DNA of 64,000 bases, taken from positions 14,093,501-14,157,500 of the forward strand of contig CM057146.1 of NCBI GenBank assembly GCA_029964075.1. The letters run 5' to 3'. The position numbers and the translations under genes were made by a program. The first letter of the stretch is position 1, and the number at the start of each line of letters is the position of its first letter. Below the pieces are notes generated by a model that saw nothing but the letters and a program-made list of their open reading frames with translations, made no database searches and was not told the DNA's origin. Below, piece after piece: positions 33,259 to 45,394 of the stretch. This DNA is from Patiria pectinifera (lineage: Eukaryota; Echinodermata; Asteroidea; Valvatida; Asterinidae).

Positions 33259-33838
33259 CTGCTCAACCATTTCCTACGTGAGCAGTCGACCAAGCAACCA
33301 GCCAAGCGGCACCGCTAAACCACCTCCGGTCTCCATCAAACACAAACGGCTCTTTTCAGAGCCTTCACCTCTACCAAAAAGAGATTTGTTCATTGTGTTT
33401 ACCATTTTATTATAAATAATAATTATCATTATTATTATCATAATAACCGTGACTAGGAAAACATTAGTTCCTTCCACAAAGGGAATACTAAGATTTAAAG
33501 CCAAAAGATTTGCCCATTCATGTTCAAATCCCCATCGGCTGTCCCAAGCTAACCAACAGAAAGAAGTAGCCCACCAAATGAACAATTTATAACCAACCTC
33601 TCAAAGCTATCACTCTCCCCTACCGAGAAAATAGCTTGAAGTAAAAGATCCAACTTTGTTCCCAACTCGGCTATACCAACCCGTCTTCCACTTATCTGAG
33701 AACGACAATACCTTTGACATCCTGATTTCACTCTTGGATGAACCAATCTCATCCAAATGAACTTGCAAGTGTCACATATCAGATAAATTTTGACGGAATA
33801 TCTTTCTCCAAGTGAGTTCCTTTTAACTCACTGACCCA

Positions 33839-33918
33839 TACCTACGGATTCTTTTGAATCTAGCGGCTGATGAGTCCCCGAAGGGACGAAAATGCATTCC
33901 CGCTAATGCCCTCAGGTA
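33839..33918 (+). ncRNA. Hammerhead ribozyme, type I with very short stem III (right arm)
   Basis: Self-cleaving RNA motif. Core in order: stem I strand TAGCGG (33861-33866); CTGATGA (33867-33873); stem II GTCCC/GGGAC (33874-33878 and 33883-33887) with loop CGAA; GAAA (33888-33891); stem III within the self-complementary AATGCATT (33891-33898); cleavage nucleotide C 33899 preceded by T; stem I return strand CCGCTA (33900-33905). All conserved core positions are present. An outer stem TACCT/AGGTA (33839-33843 and 33914-33918) extends stem I around an internal loop that holds a GATTC-TTTT-GAATC hairpin. Such type I hammerheads with minimal stem III are known from retrozymes and Penelope-like elements and often act as dimers. 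It lies about 600 nt downstream of the ORF, in the same sense. Confidence 0.88.
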
Positions 33919-34159
33919 AAACCTAACCCACCCCACTGCCTGGGTAAACTTGGCTACGGTCAAAACTTCAATTGATTTCTCCCTCCTATTTCTACCCAAT
34001 TTTTAAGACCCCTTCATGTGTCTTAATTGAAGAAATAAACCACACAATATCACACCATCGAATAATTCAATGTGTTGTTCTTACGCACATTTTTTTATTC
34101 TCAAGCCAATCTATAAGAGAGGCGTCTCTGAATGGGATAGAGCCATCATTTCTCTCATC

Positions 34160-34403
34160 AGCCCGGCGCGATTCATCACCGCGTTCAGTCCGAAATTTGG
34201 AGATGGAACACCGAAGTGCACAGTTACTCATTGTCACTCGTGCGGAAAGGAGCCCTGCTGATTGCCTTCGCCCTCGTGTGCTCGGGACGAAGGCAATTAT
34301 TTAAGTCTTCATTTTGTGCATCAAGAAAGAAGCGAGAAGTCCTTGGAGAAATTGGCGATAAAAACACACCCGAATGTTTGTACCCCTGTACATTTTTGAT
34401 GGA
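34160..34403 (+). repeat. 244 bp host duplication, right copy
   Basis: Second copy of 31235-31478, immediately outside the palindrome, after which the unit continues normally with CCTTTTTCGCTTCTTGCC. Far longer than the 2-20 bp duplications of ordinary transposons. Confidence 0.92.
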
Positions 34404-35345
34404 CCTTTTTCGCTTCTTGCCTCAAGACCATTTATGCGAATGCGCATCATTTATATTGATCATTTATAAGTAACAGGTCTATGACATCCCAACTGGAGCC
34501 GACCACACATTCTTAGACAGTTCAATATTTTTGACAAAAAATGTTTTGGCGTGGCAGCCCCAAGAAAATATAATTTTGTATCTCAACTGCTAGACGTGTG
34601 TTCAACAGAACAACAAAAATCCCTGCCACGTAAACTAAATTCGCGTTTGTCATTTTAAACAGAAATTACGTTGAAAAAATATATATCACCTTTTGACACG
34701 TGACCAGCGGTTTCATTGGATGATTCATTAAAAACAACAATTGTGTTGTCAGTCAGTCAGGAGCACGTTTTCCAATAACGAATTTATAACAAGGGGTAAA
34801 TAAGCATTAATACTTAAAGTAGATGTACAGGGTTTATCATCCCCGCCCCAAACTAAGAATGAGTTAGTTCTTGAAAGATATGAACTAAGGCATTGTCAGT
34901 AAGGTTGGATCACCGCAATTGCGTCCACGCCGTCATTAATGACTAAGAATCATTTATTTCAAAACAAAGACTAAAATTCTATATTTTCGTTGCTCCGATT
35001 CATTGGTAAAATGAGTTGTCAAGTGTCGTCGTGTTGACGTCATCATATGTTAGGCGACACCATCCTAAAGGTCAATTTCTCAAGGTCGTATATCTACAGA
35101 ACCACAAGCCGCATTGGCTTACAACTTTGCTGGTGAATAGTCGGGCACGAGTTCAAAATGAACAGTGGAGTGACGTCATGATGACGTCATCAAGTGATTT
35201 TAAACGGATTTCCAATCTTTTTATAACTTTTATGAGTTTAAAAACTAAAGGAAAATAATTTGGAGGCCCGAATCATACAAAGGAAACATATTTTGTGACC
35301 GAAAAGAGGATCCGACTAAAAAATAGCAAAAAAAAAGAATCGTAC

Positions 35346-35424
35346 TTTGCCAACCCGGGATTCGAACTCCGGACCGTTCGTATGCCAAGCGAGAGTCTTA
35401 ACCACAAGCCAACGCAGCTTGCAC
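35346..35424 (-). repeat. tRNA-like relic A (representative)
   Basis: The minus strand reads GGCTTGTGGTTAAGACTC (A-box-like) and, about 30 nt later, GGAGTTCGAATCCCGGG (B-box-like). T-stem pairing is imperfect and there is no convincing acceptor stem or CCA context, so this is a SINE head or pseudo-tRNA. Copies: about 11365-11453, 20380-20462, 27403-27483, 42505-42586, 49647-49730, 53855-53930 (truncated) and 59807-59885. Missing in unit 1. Confidence 0.5.
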
Positions 35425-36604
35425 AACCGCGCGCACTGTAAAATGACGTACGTAATGACGTACACCTGCATGTTAACATAAACATGTACATCTCAATATC
35501 ATAAGTCAAGCCGCCCAAACATTTTTTACCTCAGATACCTGGGCGATATACATTAACTGTCATAGATCCCTGTGATAATTACAAGTATGTCCACTTAAAA
35601 AACCCCCAATAATTCGGACAAATACTCCCGACTCTCCAAGTACGGACGTAATTCATGCACACATCAAAGTAAAGTTATTTTAAAAACCTTTCATAATCTG
35701 GTCAGTCCTTAGACGTTTATTGGTCACTTTCGGGAAAAATGATCCATCCAGAAATGATCACCTCTAAAAGTGGTCCAAAATCCCATCGCCATTCTTCGCC
35801 CCAAGTAGCCCAGTTAAAGGGTCATATTCTTTCCAAATTTCACAACAGTAGGCCTACGACATCACACAACGCAAGGCAGCCAACCTTATGTTTCTTAAAC
35901 CCTCCAATTGTTGGCCTTCGAAATGCTCAAATAACAGAACATTTAATTTTTGTGAGTAAAAATAAAACCAGCAAATCATCCGGAGCCACGAACCACACGA
36001 AGACAAACGATTTTTGTGACAGGAACGAAGATCCGACAGAAAAATTAATAGATAAAAGGAACACATAATCGTAACTGCAAACCCGACATTCGAAATTGGG
36101 ACCTTTCGCCGTCACTTTACTGTTCAATGCACCTTGAATTGAAGTATAAAGACTCCAGGAACGATATTGTAAGGCATGTTGATATATTTTGGCGTGTGAT
36201 TTATATTTTTAGTTATTACACAGAACATTTATATGCAGGTGTAAAATCTTGCCGGTTGTGTCTCGGATGAAAAAAATTGAAATAAAATAAATCAATAAAA
36301 AATTTGAGTGGCCATATCATCTCAGCCCCTCCTAAGGGATCGCTGCCCACGTAGATAAAACAAATGGAGAGGAAATTTGGAAGTAAATTGATTGAGGTGG
36401 CTTTTTCATCAATCAAAATTTTCAAACAAATGATAATAAATGCAGGTGTATTAGGTAACAACGATTTTGCAGATCACGCCATAGATAATGTTACACAGCG
36501 CACACTGTACAAGAGTGATAATTGAGAACGCACGAAGCGTTCAGCAGCGACGCCGTTACGTAGTAAGGTTCATGTTTTTGACCCAGCTTGTCTTTGAATT
36601 CAGC

Positions 36605-37020
36605 TCATTCGGATTTGAGATCGTTTGTACATGAGCACGTCTGGACCTTAGCTAGTACAAATTTCAGGTCATTCGGACTTCATCTCGGACTTGAGCTCGT
36701 TTGTACCTGATCGAGCACGCCTAGATTTTAGCTAGTAACTCGAGGTCATTCGGACTTCAACTCGGACTTGAGCTCGTCTGTACTTGATTAAGCACACCTA
36801 GACTTTAGCTAGTAAACTCGAGGTCATTCGGACTTCAACTCGGACTTGAGCTCGTTTGTACTTGAGCACGCCTAGACTTTAGCTAGTAAACTCGAGGTCA
36901 TTCGGACTTCAACTCGGACTTGAGCTCGTCTGTACCTGAGCACGCCTTGACTTTAGCTCGTTAAACTCGAGGTCATTCGGACTCATCCGGACCTGAGGTC
37001 TTTTGGAGTTCGTTGGTCGG
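36605..37020. repeat. Minisatellite, about 5 copies (unit 5)
   Basis: Same 73-78 bp monomer, bounded by the shared leader TTGTACATGAGCACGTCTGG and the trailer GGTCGGGACAACTGAG. Confidence 0.88.
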
Positions 37021-38329
37021 GACAACTGAGATTTTGAGGAAGGCTTGGTCATATCATCCCCATTTTGAAAGGTAGGCCTTCGTTTTAACATTTCATATTT
37101 AGTCATAGCTAAGTGCAGGTTATCACGTTGACAATAACGAATATTAAACTTTTATCCAGCATAACAACGAAAAACTGCAACCCTCATAAAAACTGGATTT
37201 TATTTAGATTTTTGTCTTGCCCCCAAACAAATCCTCCCTGTCGGTATACTGGCATTATCGAGTCCGATGGGGAACGGGGCCATTCTACCCTGCAAGAACT
37301 GAATTATTTGTCGGGCACCAAATAATTTGACCTCTGTAAAGTGATTGTTAGAAAACTGAACGTGGTCAGCGGTCTCAATCGATGTTTCATTCGATGTCAC
37401 ATCGGTTGGATAGGCCCACCCCGAAAGTTTGACCCTTGGTATATATTCACGCCTAAAAGATGAACCGACAAACACTCCGAACAAAGCTAAGGCGAAGCAT
37501 TTCTTGATGTGATACAATATTTGTTCATATTTCAACGCAAATTTTTGTCTTTGTTTTCTCAACCAAATTCCTCAACCCTCATTCACAATTGATATAATAT
37601 ACATAATACTCCAACGACTGCGTGCCGGTGTTTCTTGATCTAGCGATCTTGGGGTAGCTTCCTGGTCCCGTGACTATTAGTGCTTGTGACGGTCCGTTGG
37701 TCCGCAAATGAGGGGCAATTTCTTAAAAGTTTAACAAATGGTTTTTAAATTTAAAAAGTCAATCTCTATTTTATGGTCCACTAAAGGGCGCCCTTTCCGG
37801 TGATATCGCCATCATTTTTTCCTGGTGTTTGTCATTTCCCACTAAACACAAAATTTCACAAATGACTTGTCTGTACTAAAATGCTTCAATTTTTGAGTTA
37901 AATTCAATTTTCATTGCACTTCCAATAACACCGGAAGTGAAGGTCAAGCGGTTTTGTGCCCGGGAAGAAAATGTTGCTGAAGGCACCGTCTACCACCTCG
38001 CGACAAACGATAACGACACTCAGATTCAGTTTGTGAGAGAGAGTTCAAAGTATTTTGTCTAAGTCTGCCCTTAAATCGCTTGTAATTTGATATCTGATGA
38101 CGTCATGATGACGTCACCAAATCCATTACATCTTCGAACCCATATGTCCAAGTTCTACCAGGTTTTATTATGACCAAGTCAACCGTTCGGAAGAAATCTT
38201 GGTTGTTTTGACTGAGGCTCATTTCTGTATTTTTAATTCAACTTACTTTGACTTTTCGGTCATACCACAAACTGTTTAGGAGGAGAAAACCTGCCGAATA
38301 TAGACATTTTACTGATAAATTCATAATAA

Positions 38330-38990
38330 TGCACGCATGCGCATAAATGGGCCTGGCGACAAAAAGTGAAAGTAGCCCACTGTAATGTACAGGGGTCAAA
38401 TTTGTGTCATCTGCTCTCAATTTCTCCAGGATTTGTCATTTTTTTTAAATTTAGAAAAGGCCCTAAAATCGTCATAGGCATAACTTTCTGGTCTCAGTTC
38501 TGGTCTCATTGGGTTTTTTTTGGAGGGGGGGGGGCCACGAACAATAATCTTTCAAAATTGCTTGTGTCCCGTGCGCACAAGGGCGACTATCAGCAAGGTT
38601 CCTTTCCGCACCGGTGCGAAAAATAAACATGCTTGGAAGATTCCCGGTTCAACTACAAAACACTAGCGATCATCTTTTCAAATGTCAGGTTTTGAAATAC
38701 CATCGAGAGTCAAAGGTAGTGATTGACGAGAATGTTGCCGCTGACCGATATAGTGCAGCATGATTTTCGCGTGGCAGTCGCCCGGGCAAGTACACCCGAT
38801 CCCTGGTCAACGTGACCGTCAGTGCACGGTGAAATCGATTTGTGCCGGCGTATATATCCCTTTCGCCTCGTGCGCACGAGACGAAAGCAATTTTTAAAGT
38901 TTTTATTTTGTGCCCCCAAAAACCACTAAAGCCAGAAAATAATGCATATGACGATTTAGGGATTTTTCATGCAACAAGTACAAATTTCCG
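38330..38990. repeat. Foldback 2 of unit 5
   Basis: Left arm from GCACGCATGCGCATAAATG (38331), with a TTTTTTTTGGAGGGGGGGGG run at 38513-38535; short right arm 38750-38990. Confidence 0.75.
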
Positions 38991-40130
38991 TGAAATTTGC
39001 GTTCATGAAACCAAAAAACTATTTGGATTTTATATTCCGGCAAAATATAATCAAATTGCTTTCTTTCTTTACATACAAAATGTACAAATTTCCACTGTAG
39101 TTTTTCGTAAATAAAACAAATAATGCAATAAACGTACAATAGCTCAAGCATTAAAATTCACTCAAGAAGCAGTCAGGCTGAGCCCTCTCCTTTGGCTTCT
39201 CTATATCGGTAAATTCACACCAATTATTTCTCAAAATCATCGAGGCTGGTCTCTGCCCTCTCCTCGGAATCTCATCTCAAAATCTACTCCATTCCAAACT
39301 TGTTTTGCTTATAAACCCCGAGAGAAATATTAAAACGATGCCACATGGTCCAAGAATTCGGTATATATGCATTGAAATGACGAAGTAAATATTCAACAAT
39401 TAAATGTATGCAAAGTATAAACACGCTACTCAATTAACCTTTTCACTGTTAAATAATAATTTTTTGCCCTAAAAATGTTTTTTAGGCAAAAAGCAACATT
39501 GGTCCATTGCCAATTGTACAGGGGTACAAACATTTTGGTCATTTTCCCTCAATTTCACCAGGATTCCTTTATTTATTTCTTTAGGAAAGCCCCTGAAATC
39601 GTCATGGGCATTACTCTCTGGCCAAAGTGGGTTTTTAAAAATTGGTTCTGTAAATTATTGGCGAAGGAAACCAGCAGGGCCCTAAAAAAATTGTTTTGAG
39701 GCAAAAAGCAAAATCCATTACAAAATGTACAGCGATACAAACAAACAGAAAAGCCCCTGAAATCGTCATGGGCATTACTTTCTGGCCAAAGTGGGCTTTT
39801 TGGGGGTAAAAAAAATCACAACTTCAAAAAAGGCTTTCTTCCCGAGCAAATATGAGGGCAAAGGGCATCAGCAGGGCTCCTTTCCGCACGCGTGAAAATT
39901 AGTAACTGCACTTCGCAGTACCATCCACCTAACTACGGGACGAATCGCTACTGAATCGCGTCGGGCTGAACGGCGGGCTGAATCACGGGCTGCGCCGACA
40001 CAAACGATGTCGATGTCACCGTGCACGAACCTTCACGTTGACCGGGCACTGGGCGTACAGGCCCGGCGGGCGCCACACGAAAAATCACGCTGCGCTATAT
40101 CGGTCAGTGGCAAAAAGCGGCAACATTCTC

Positions 40131-40823
40131 GATCCCGATATTTACAATTATCTCTCTTTCTTATAATATAAATAAATGTAGTGGTCGGCCCTGCTGTCTT
40201 AATCAGAGGGGGGAGACTTGTCCACCAGTTAAGGAGGATGGGAGGCAATCACTAAGCATGGACAATCATCAGACACTTCTCATCGGTTTCTGTCAGTAGT
40301 TGATTTGGTTGATGTATTGATGAGTGATGAAGCTCAGTTGAAATACAACATTTCAATAGAAATTAAAAAAAAAACACGACGTCTTCAAATCTTTGCTTAA
40401 ATGACTTCAAAAGCAGCTATGCAGCACCTCACTCCAGTTGGTGGGCTGTCCAGGTACGGGCCTTCAGGTCTTTAGCTCGCAAAAGAAGGTTTTTGACGTG
40501 ATCTGGCTCACATCATGCAACGGCATTGTCCGAAGAAAAGGAAAAAAGGACGTGCAAATCCTGCACGTAGGCCACTTACTTCCGAAAAAACCCGAAGAAG
40601 TCCGAAGCACAAAAACCAGATTTACTTTAGTAAAAGATCACATTTCTGGAATGATTTCACATTATGAAAAAACTTTAAATGTATTCTGCAAACTTATACA
40701 TGCCCAATAAAGTAGTAGGAATAAAGTTTCCGAACGCACTTAGCAACCACGAGTCAATGACGTCATCAAGCTTATGGCGCTACGTAAGTTTTTAAAGGGG
40801 AATTCCCAGATCCTTACATAAAG
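40131..40823. repeat. 690 bp spacer segment (unit 6 copy)
   Basis: Second copy of 25023-25722. Small indels (for example loss of CACC-type bases near 40588) change every short frame relative to unit 4, which argues against coding. Confidence 0.7.
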
Positions 40824-40940
40824 AAATCAACAAAATAAAGCCCAGTAAATGAAAAAAAAAAGAATTTCACAAATATTTTCCAAAGATAATTATCAAATTG
40901 TATCTTTCAATGGTGATTGACGACACTGATGCCACTTTTT

Positions 40941-41187
40941 GTCGCATTGTAAGGGTTTCAGGGGCTTGGTTTTCATATTCCTCGTTCATATTAGAACTCT
41001 CTATACCATTTTGGGAAATGGTTAGGGATAACAAATTATCAGAAACTTTATGGCCAGTTTTGTTTTCATCTCGAGGGGGCACATTAATGCTCGAGGGCCA
41101 CGAGGAGGCACATTTATGTCCGCAAAAGGGGCACTTGGTACATCTGGGTGGGGGAAGTCCCCAGCCCCGGTTTCGCCGCCCCCGCGC
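40941..41187 (-). other. Captured exon-like segment (unit 6 copy)
   Basis: Keeps the frame of the unit 4 copy from CTKCPFCGHKC through NEEYENQAPETLTMR, with one clear replacement (SSDMNEE to SSNMNEE). The C-run beyond it is shorter (AGCCCCGG). Confidence 0.5.
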
Positions 41188-43759
41188 TGACCGGTATATT
41201 TAGCGCAGCGTGATTTTTCGTGTGGCTCCCGCCGGGCCTGTACGTCCAGTGCCCGGTCAATGTGACTGTCCATGCACGGTGACATCGTTTGTGGCCCGCA
41301 GTCCGTAATTCAGCCCGCGGTTCAGCCCGGCGCAATTCATCACCGCGTTCAGCCCGTAATTTGGAGTTGGAACACCGAAGTGCACAGTTACTCATTGTCA
41401 CTCGTGCGGAAAGGAGCCCTGCTGATATCCCTTCGCCTTCGTGTGAATCGGGACGAAGGCAATAATTTAAGTCTTCATTTTTTGCATCAAGACAAATTGT
41501 GAAAAAAACTGACCCGAATGTTTGTACCCCTGTACATTTTTGATGGACCTTTTTCGCTTCTTGCCTCAAGACCATTAATGCGCATGCGCATTATTTATAT
41601 TTATCATTTATAAGTAACAGGTCTATGACATCCCAACTGGAGCCGACCACACATTCTTAGACAGTTCAATAACTTTGACAGAAAAAAATGTTTGAGCGTG
41701 GCAGCCCCAAGAAAATATAATTTTGTATCTCAACTGCTAGACGTGTGTTCAGCAGAACAACAAAAATCCCTGCCACGTTAAACTAAATTCGTGTTTGTCA
41801 TTTTAAACAGAAATTACGTTGAAAAAAAAATCACCTTGTGACACGTGACCAGCGGTTTCATTTTATGATTCATTAAAAACAACAATTGTGTTGTCAGTCA
41901 GTCAGGAGCACAATAACGTTTTCCAATAACGACTTTATAACAAGGGGTAAATAAGCATTATTACCTAAAGTAGATGTAGGCTACAGGGTTTATCATCCCC
42001 ACCCCAAACTAAGAATGAGTTAGTTCTTGAAAGATATGAACTTAGGCATTTTCAGTAAGGTTGGATCACCGCAATTGCGTCCACGCCGTCATTTATGACT
42101 AAGAATCATTTATTTCAAAACAAAGACTAAAATTCTATATTTTCGTTGTTCCGATTCATTGGTAAAATGGGTTGTCAAGTGTCGTCGTGTTGGCGTCATC
42201 ATCTGTTAGGCGACACCATCCTAAAGGTCAATTTCTCAAAGTCGTATATCTACAGAACTACAAGCCGCATTGGCTTACAACTTTGCTGGTGAATACTCGG
42301 GCACGAGTTCAAAATGAACAGTGGAGTGACGTCATGATGACGTCATCAAGTGATTTTAAACGGATTTTCAATCTTTTTATAACTTTTATGAGTTTAAACA
42401 ACTAAAGGAAAATACTTTGGAGGCCCGAATCATACAAAGGAAACATATTTTGTGGCCGAAAAGAGTATCCGACTAAAAAATAGCAAAAAAAAAGAATCGT
42501 ACTTTGCCAACCCGGGATTCGAACTCCGGACCTTTCGTATGCCAAGCGAGAGTCTTAACCACAAGCCAACGCAGCTTGCACGACCGCGCGCACTGTAAAA
42601 TGACGTACGTAATGATACACGTACACCTGCATGTTAACATAAACATGTACATCTCAATATCATAAGTCAAGCCGCCCAAACATTTTTTACCTCAGATACC
42701 TGGGCGATATACATTAACTGTCATAGATCCCTGTGATAATTACAAGTATGTCCACTTAAAAAAAACCAATAATTAGGACAAATACTCCCGACTCTCCAAG
42801 TACGAACGTAATTCATGCACACATCAAAGTAAAGTTATTTTAAAAACATTTCATAATCTGTTCAGTTCTTAGACGTTTATTGGTCACTTTCGGGAAAAAT
42901 GATCCATCCAGTAATGATCACCTCTAAAAGTGGTCCAAAATGCCATCGCCATTCTTCGCCCCAAGTAGCCCAGTTAAAGGGGCATATTCTTTCCAAATTT
43001 CACAACGGTAGGCCTACGACATCACACAAGGCACGGCAGCCAACCTTATGTTTCTTAAACCCTCCAATTGTTGGCCTTCGAAATGCTGAAATAACAGAAA
43101 ATTTCATTTTTGTGAGTAAAAATAAAACCAGCAAATCATCCGGAGCCACGAACCACACGAAGACAAACGATTTGTGTGACAGGAACGAAGATCCGACAGA
43201 AAATTAATAGATAAAAGGAACACATAATCGTAACTGCAAACCCGACATTCGAAATTGGGACCTTTCGCATCACCTTCCTGTTCAATGCACCTTGAATTGA
43301 AGTATAAAGACTCCAAGAACGATATTGTAAGGCATGTTGGTGTATTTTGGCGTGTGATTTATATTTTGAGTTATTACACAGAATATTTATGTGCAGGTGT
43401 AACATCTTGCCGGTTGCGTCTCGGATGAAAAAAATTGAAATAAAATGAATCTATAAAAATTTGAGTGGCCATATCATCTCAGCGCCTCCTAAGGGATCGC
43501 TGCCCACGTAGATAAAACAAATTGAGAGGAAATTTGGAAGTAAATTGATTGAGGTTTCTTTTTCATCAATCACAATTTTCAAACAAATGATAATAAATGC
43601 AGGTGTATTAGGTAACAACGATTTTGCAGATCACGCCATAGATAATGTTACACGTGCAGCGCACACTGTACAAGAGTGATAATTGAGAACGCACGAAGCG
43701 TTCAGCAGCGACGCCGTTACGTAGTAAGGTTCATGTTTTTGACCCAGCTTGTCTTTGAA

Positions 43760-44110
43760 TTCAGCTCATTCGGATTTGAGATCGTTTGTACATGAGCACG
43801 TCTGGACCTTAGCTAGTATAAACTTCAGGTCATTTGGACTTCAATTTGGACTTGAGCTCGTTTGTATTTGATTGAGCACGCCTAGACTTTAGCTAGTAAA
43901 CTCGAGGTCATTCGGACTTCAACTCGGACTTGAGCTCGTTTGTACCTGAGCACGCCTAGACTTTAGCTAGTAAACTCGAGGTCATTCGGACTTCAACTCG
44001 GACTTGAGCTCGTTTGTACTTGAGCACGCCTAGACTTTAGCTAGTAAACTCGAGGCCACTCGGACTCATCCGGACCTGAGGTCTTTTGGAGTTCGTTTGT
44101 CGGGACAACT
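43760..44110. repeat. Minisatellite, about 4 copies (unit 6)
   Basis: Last copy altered to GAGGCCACTCGGACTCATCC. Confidence 0.87.
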
Positions 44111-45394
44111 GAGATTTTGAGGAAGGCTTGATCATACCATCCCCATTTTGAAAGGTAGGGCTTCGTTTTAACATTTCATATTTAGTGTTAGCTAAGTGCA
44201 GGTTATCACGTTGACAATAACGAATATTCAACTTGTATGCAGCATAACAACGAAAAACTGCAACCCTCATAAAAACTGGATTTTATTTAGATTTTTGTCT
44301 TGCCCCCAAACAAATCCTCCCTGTCGGTATACTGGCATTTTCGAGTACGATGGGGAACGGGGCCATTCTACCCTGCAAGAACTGAATTATTGTCGGGCAC
44401 CAAATAATTTGACCTCTGTAAAGTGATTGTTTGAAAACTGAACGTGGTTAGCGGTCTCATTTGATGTTTCAATCGATGTCACATCGGTTGGATAGGCCCA
44501 ACCCGAAAGTTTGACCTTCGGTAGTCACCCTAATAGATGAACTGACCAACACTCAGAACAAAGCTAATGTGAAGCATTTCTTGATGTAATACAATATTTG
44601 TTCGTATTTCAACGCAAATTTTTGTCTTTGTTTCCTCAACCAAATTCCTCAACCCTCATTCACAATTGATATAATATACATAATACTCCAACGACTGCGT
44701 GCCGGTGTTTCTTGATCTAGCGATCTTGGGGTAGCTTCCTGGTCCCGTGACTAGTAGTGCTTGTGACGGTCCGTTGGTTCGCAAATGGGGGGCAATTTCT
44801 TAAAAGTTTAACAAATGGTTTTTTAATTTGAAAAGTCAATCTCAATTTGATGTGCCACTAAAGGGCGCCCTTTCCGGTGATATCGCCATCACTTTTTCTT
44901 GGTGTTTGGCATTTCCCACTAAACACTCAATTTCACAAATTACTAGTCTGTACTAAAATGCTTCCATTTTCGAGTTCATTTCAATTTTCATTGCACTTCC
45001 AATAACACCTGAAGTGAAGGTCAAGTAGTTTTGTGACCGGGAAGAAATGTTGCTAAAGGCACCGTGTACCACCTCACGAAAATCGATAACGACACTAAAA
45101 GATAGAGTTAAGAGTATTTTGTCAAAGCCTGCCCTTAAATCGCTTGTGAGTTGATACCTGATGGCGTCATGATGACGTCACAAAATCCTTAACATCTTTG
45201 GACTGATGCCCAAGTTCGTACCAGGCTTTATTATGACCACGTCAACCGTTTGGAAGAATTCGCGGTTTGTTTTGACTGGGGCTCATTTCTGTATTTTGAA
45301 TTCACCTAACTTGGACCTTCCGGTCATACCAAAAAATTGTTCAGGAGAAAACCTGCCGAATTATAGACATTTTGTGCTAATACATTCATAATTA

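Larger units (their letters stand above)
31477..34159. mobile_element. 2683 bp near-perfect palindrome: unidentified hammerhead-bearing element
   Basis: Left arm 31477-32488 and right arm 33148-34159 are each 1012 bp, inverted, and identical except for about one base (ATGGTTATT at about 32186 against the complement of CGGTTATT). The centre, 32489-33147, is 659 bp. Outer termini are GATGAGAGAAATGATGG and the reverse. Each arm contains a hammerhead ribozyme, an AAT/ATT microsatellite (32196-32225) and 3'-UTR-like sequence with AATAAA. The centre and inner right arm encode a degraded ORF. No reverse transcriptase or transposase is visible, so the copy is defective or non-autonomous. An assembly artefact is possible because recent perfect palindromes are difficult to assemble. 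Confidence 0.88.
30083..38929. repeat. Array unit 5, carrying the hammerhead palindrome
   Basis: The AT-rich block is 5'-shortened (30083-30540). Foldback 1 begins at 30545; its right arm is split by the palindrome (31477-34159) and repeated in part (34160-34403). The unit then continues: CRE a 35171-35189; tRNA-like A 35346-35424; tRNA-like B 36068-36131; minisatellite 36605-37020; TATA box 37440; CRE b 38098-38116; foldback 2 38330-38990. Confidence 0.87.
39470..41592. repeat. Enlarged foldback 1 of unit 6
   Basis: Left arm 39470-40130 with the same internal duplication as unit 4; spacer 40131-41187; right arm to 41592 with TGCGCATGCGCA intact (41579-41590). Confidence 0.72.

Noticed and set aside
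35346..35424. Functional tRNA gene
   Set aside because: T-stem mismatches, no acceptor stem and no clear anticodon loop; repeated in every unit like a SINE remnant.
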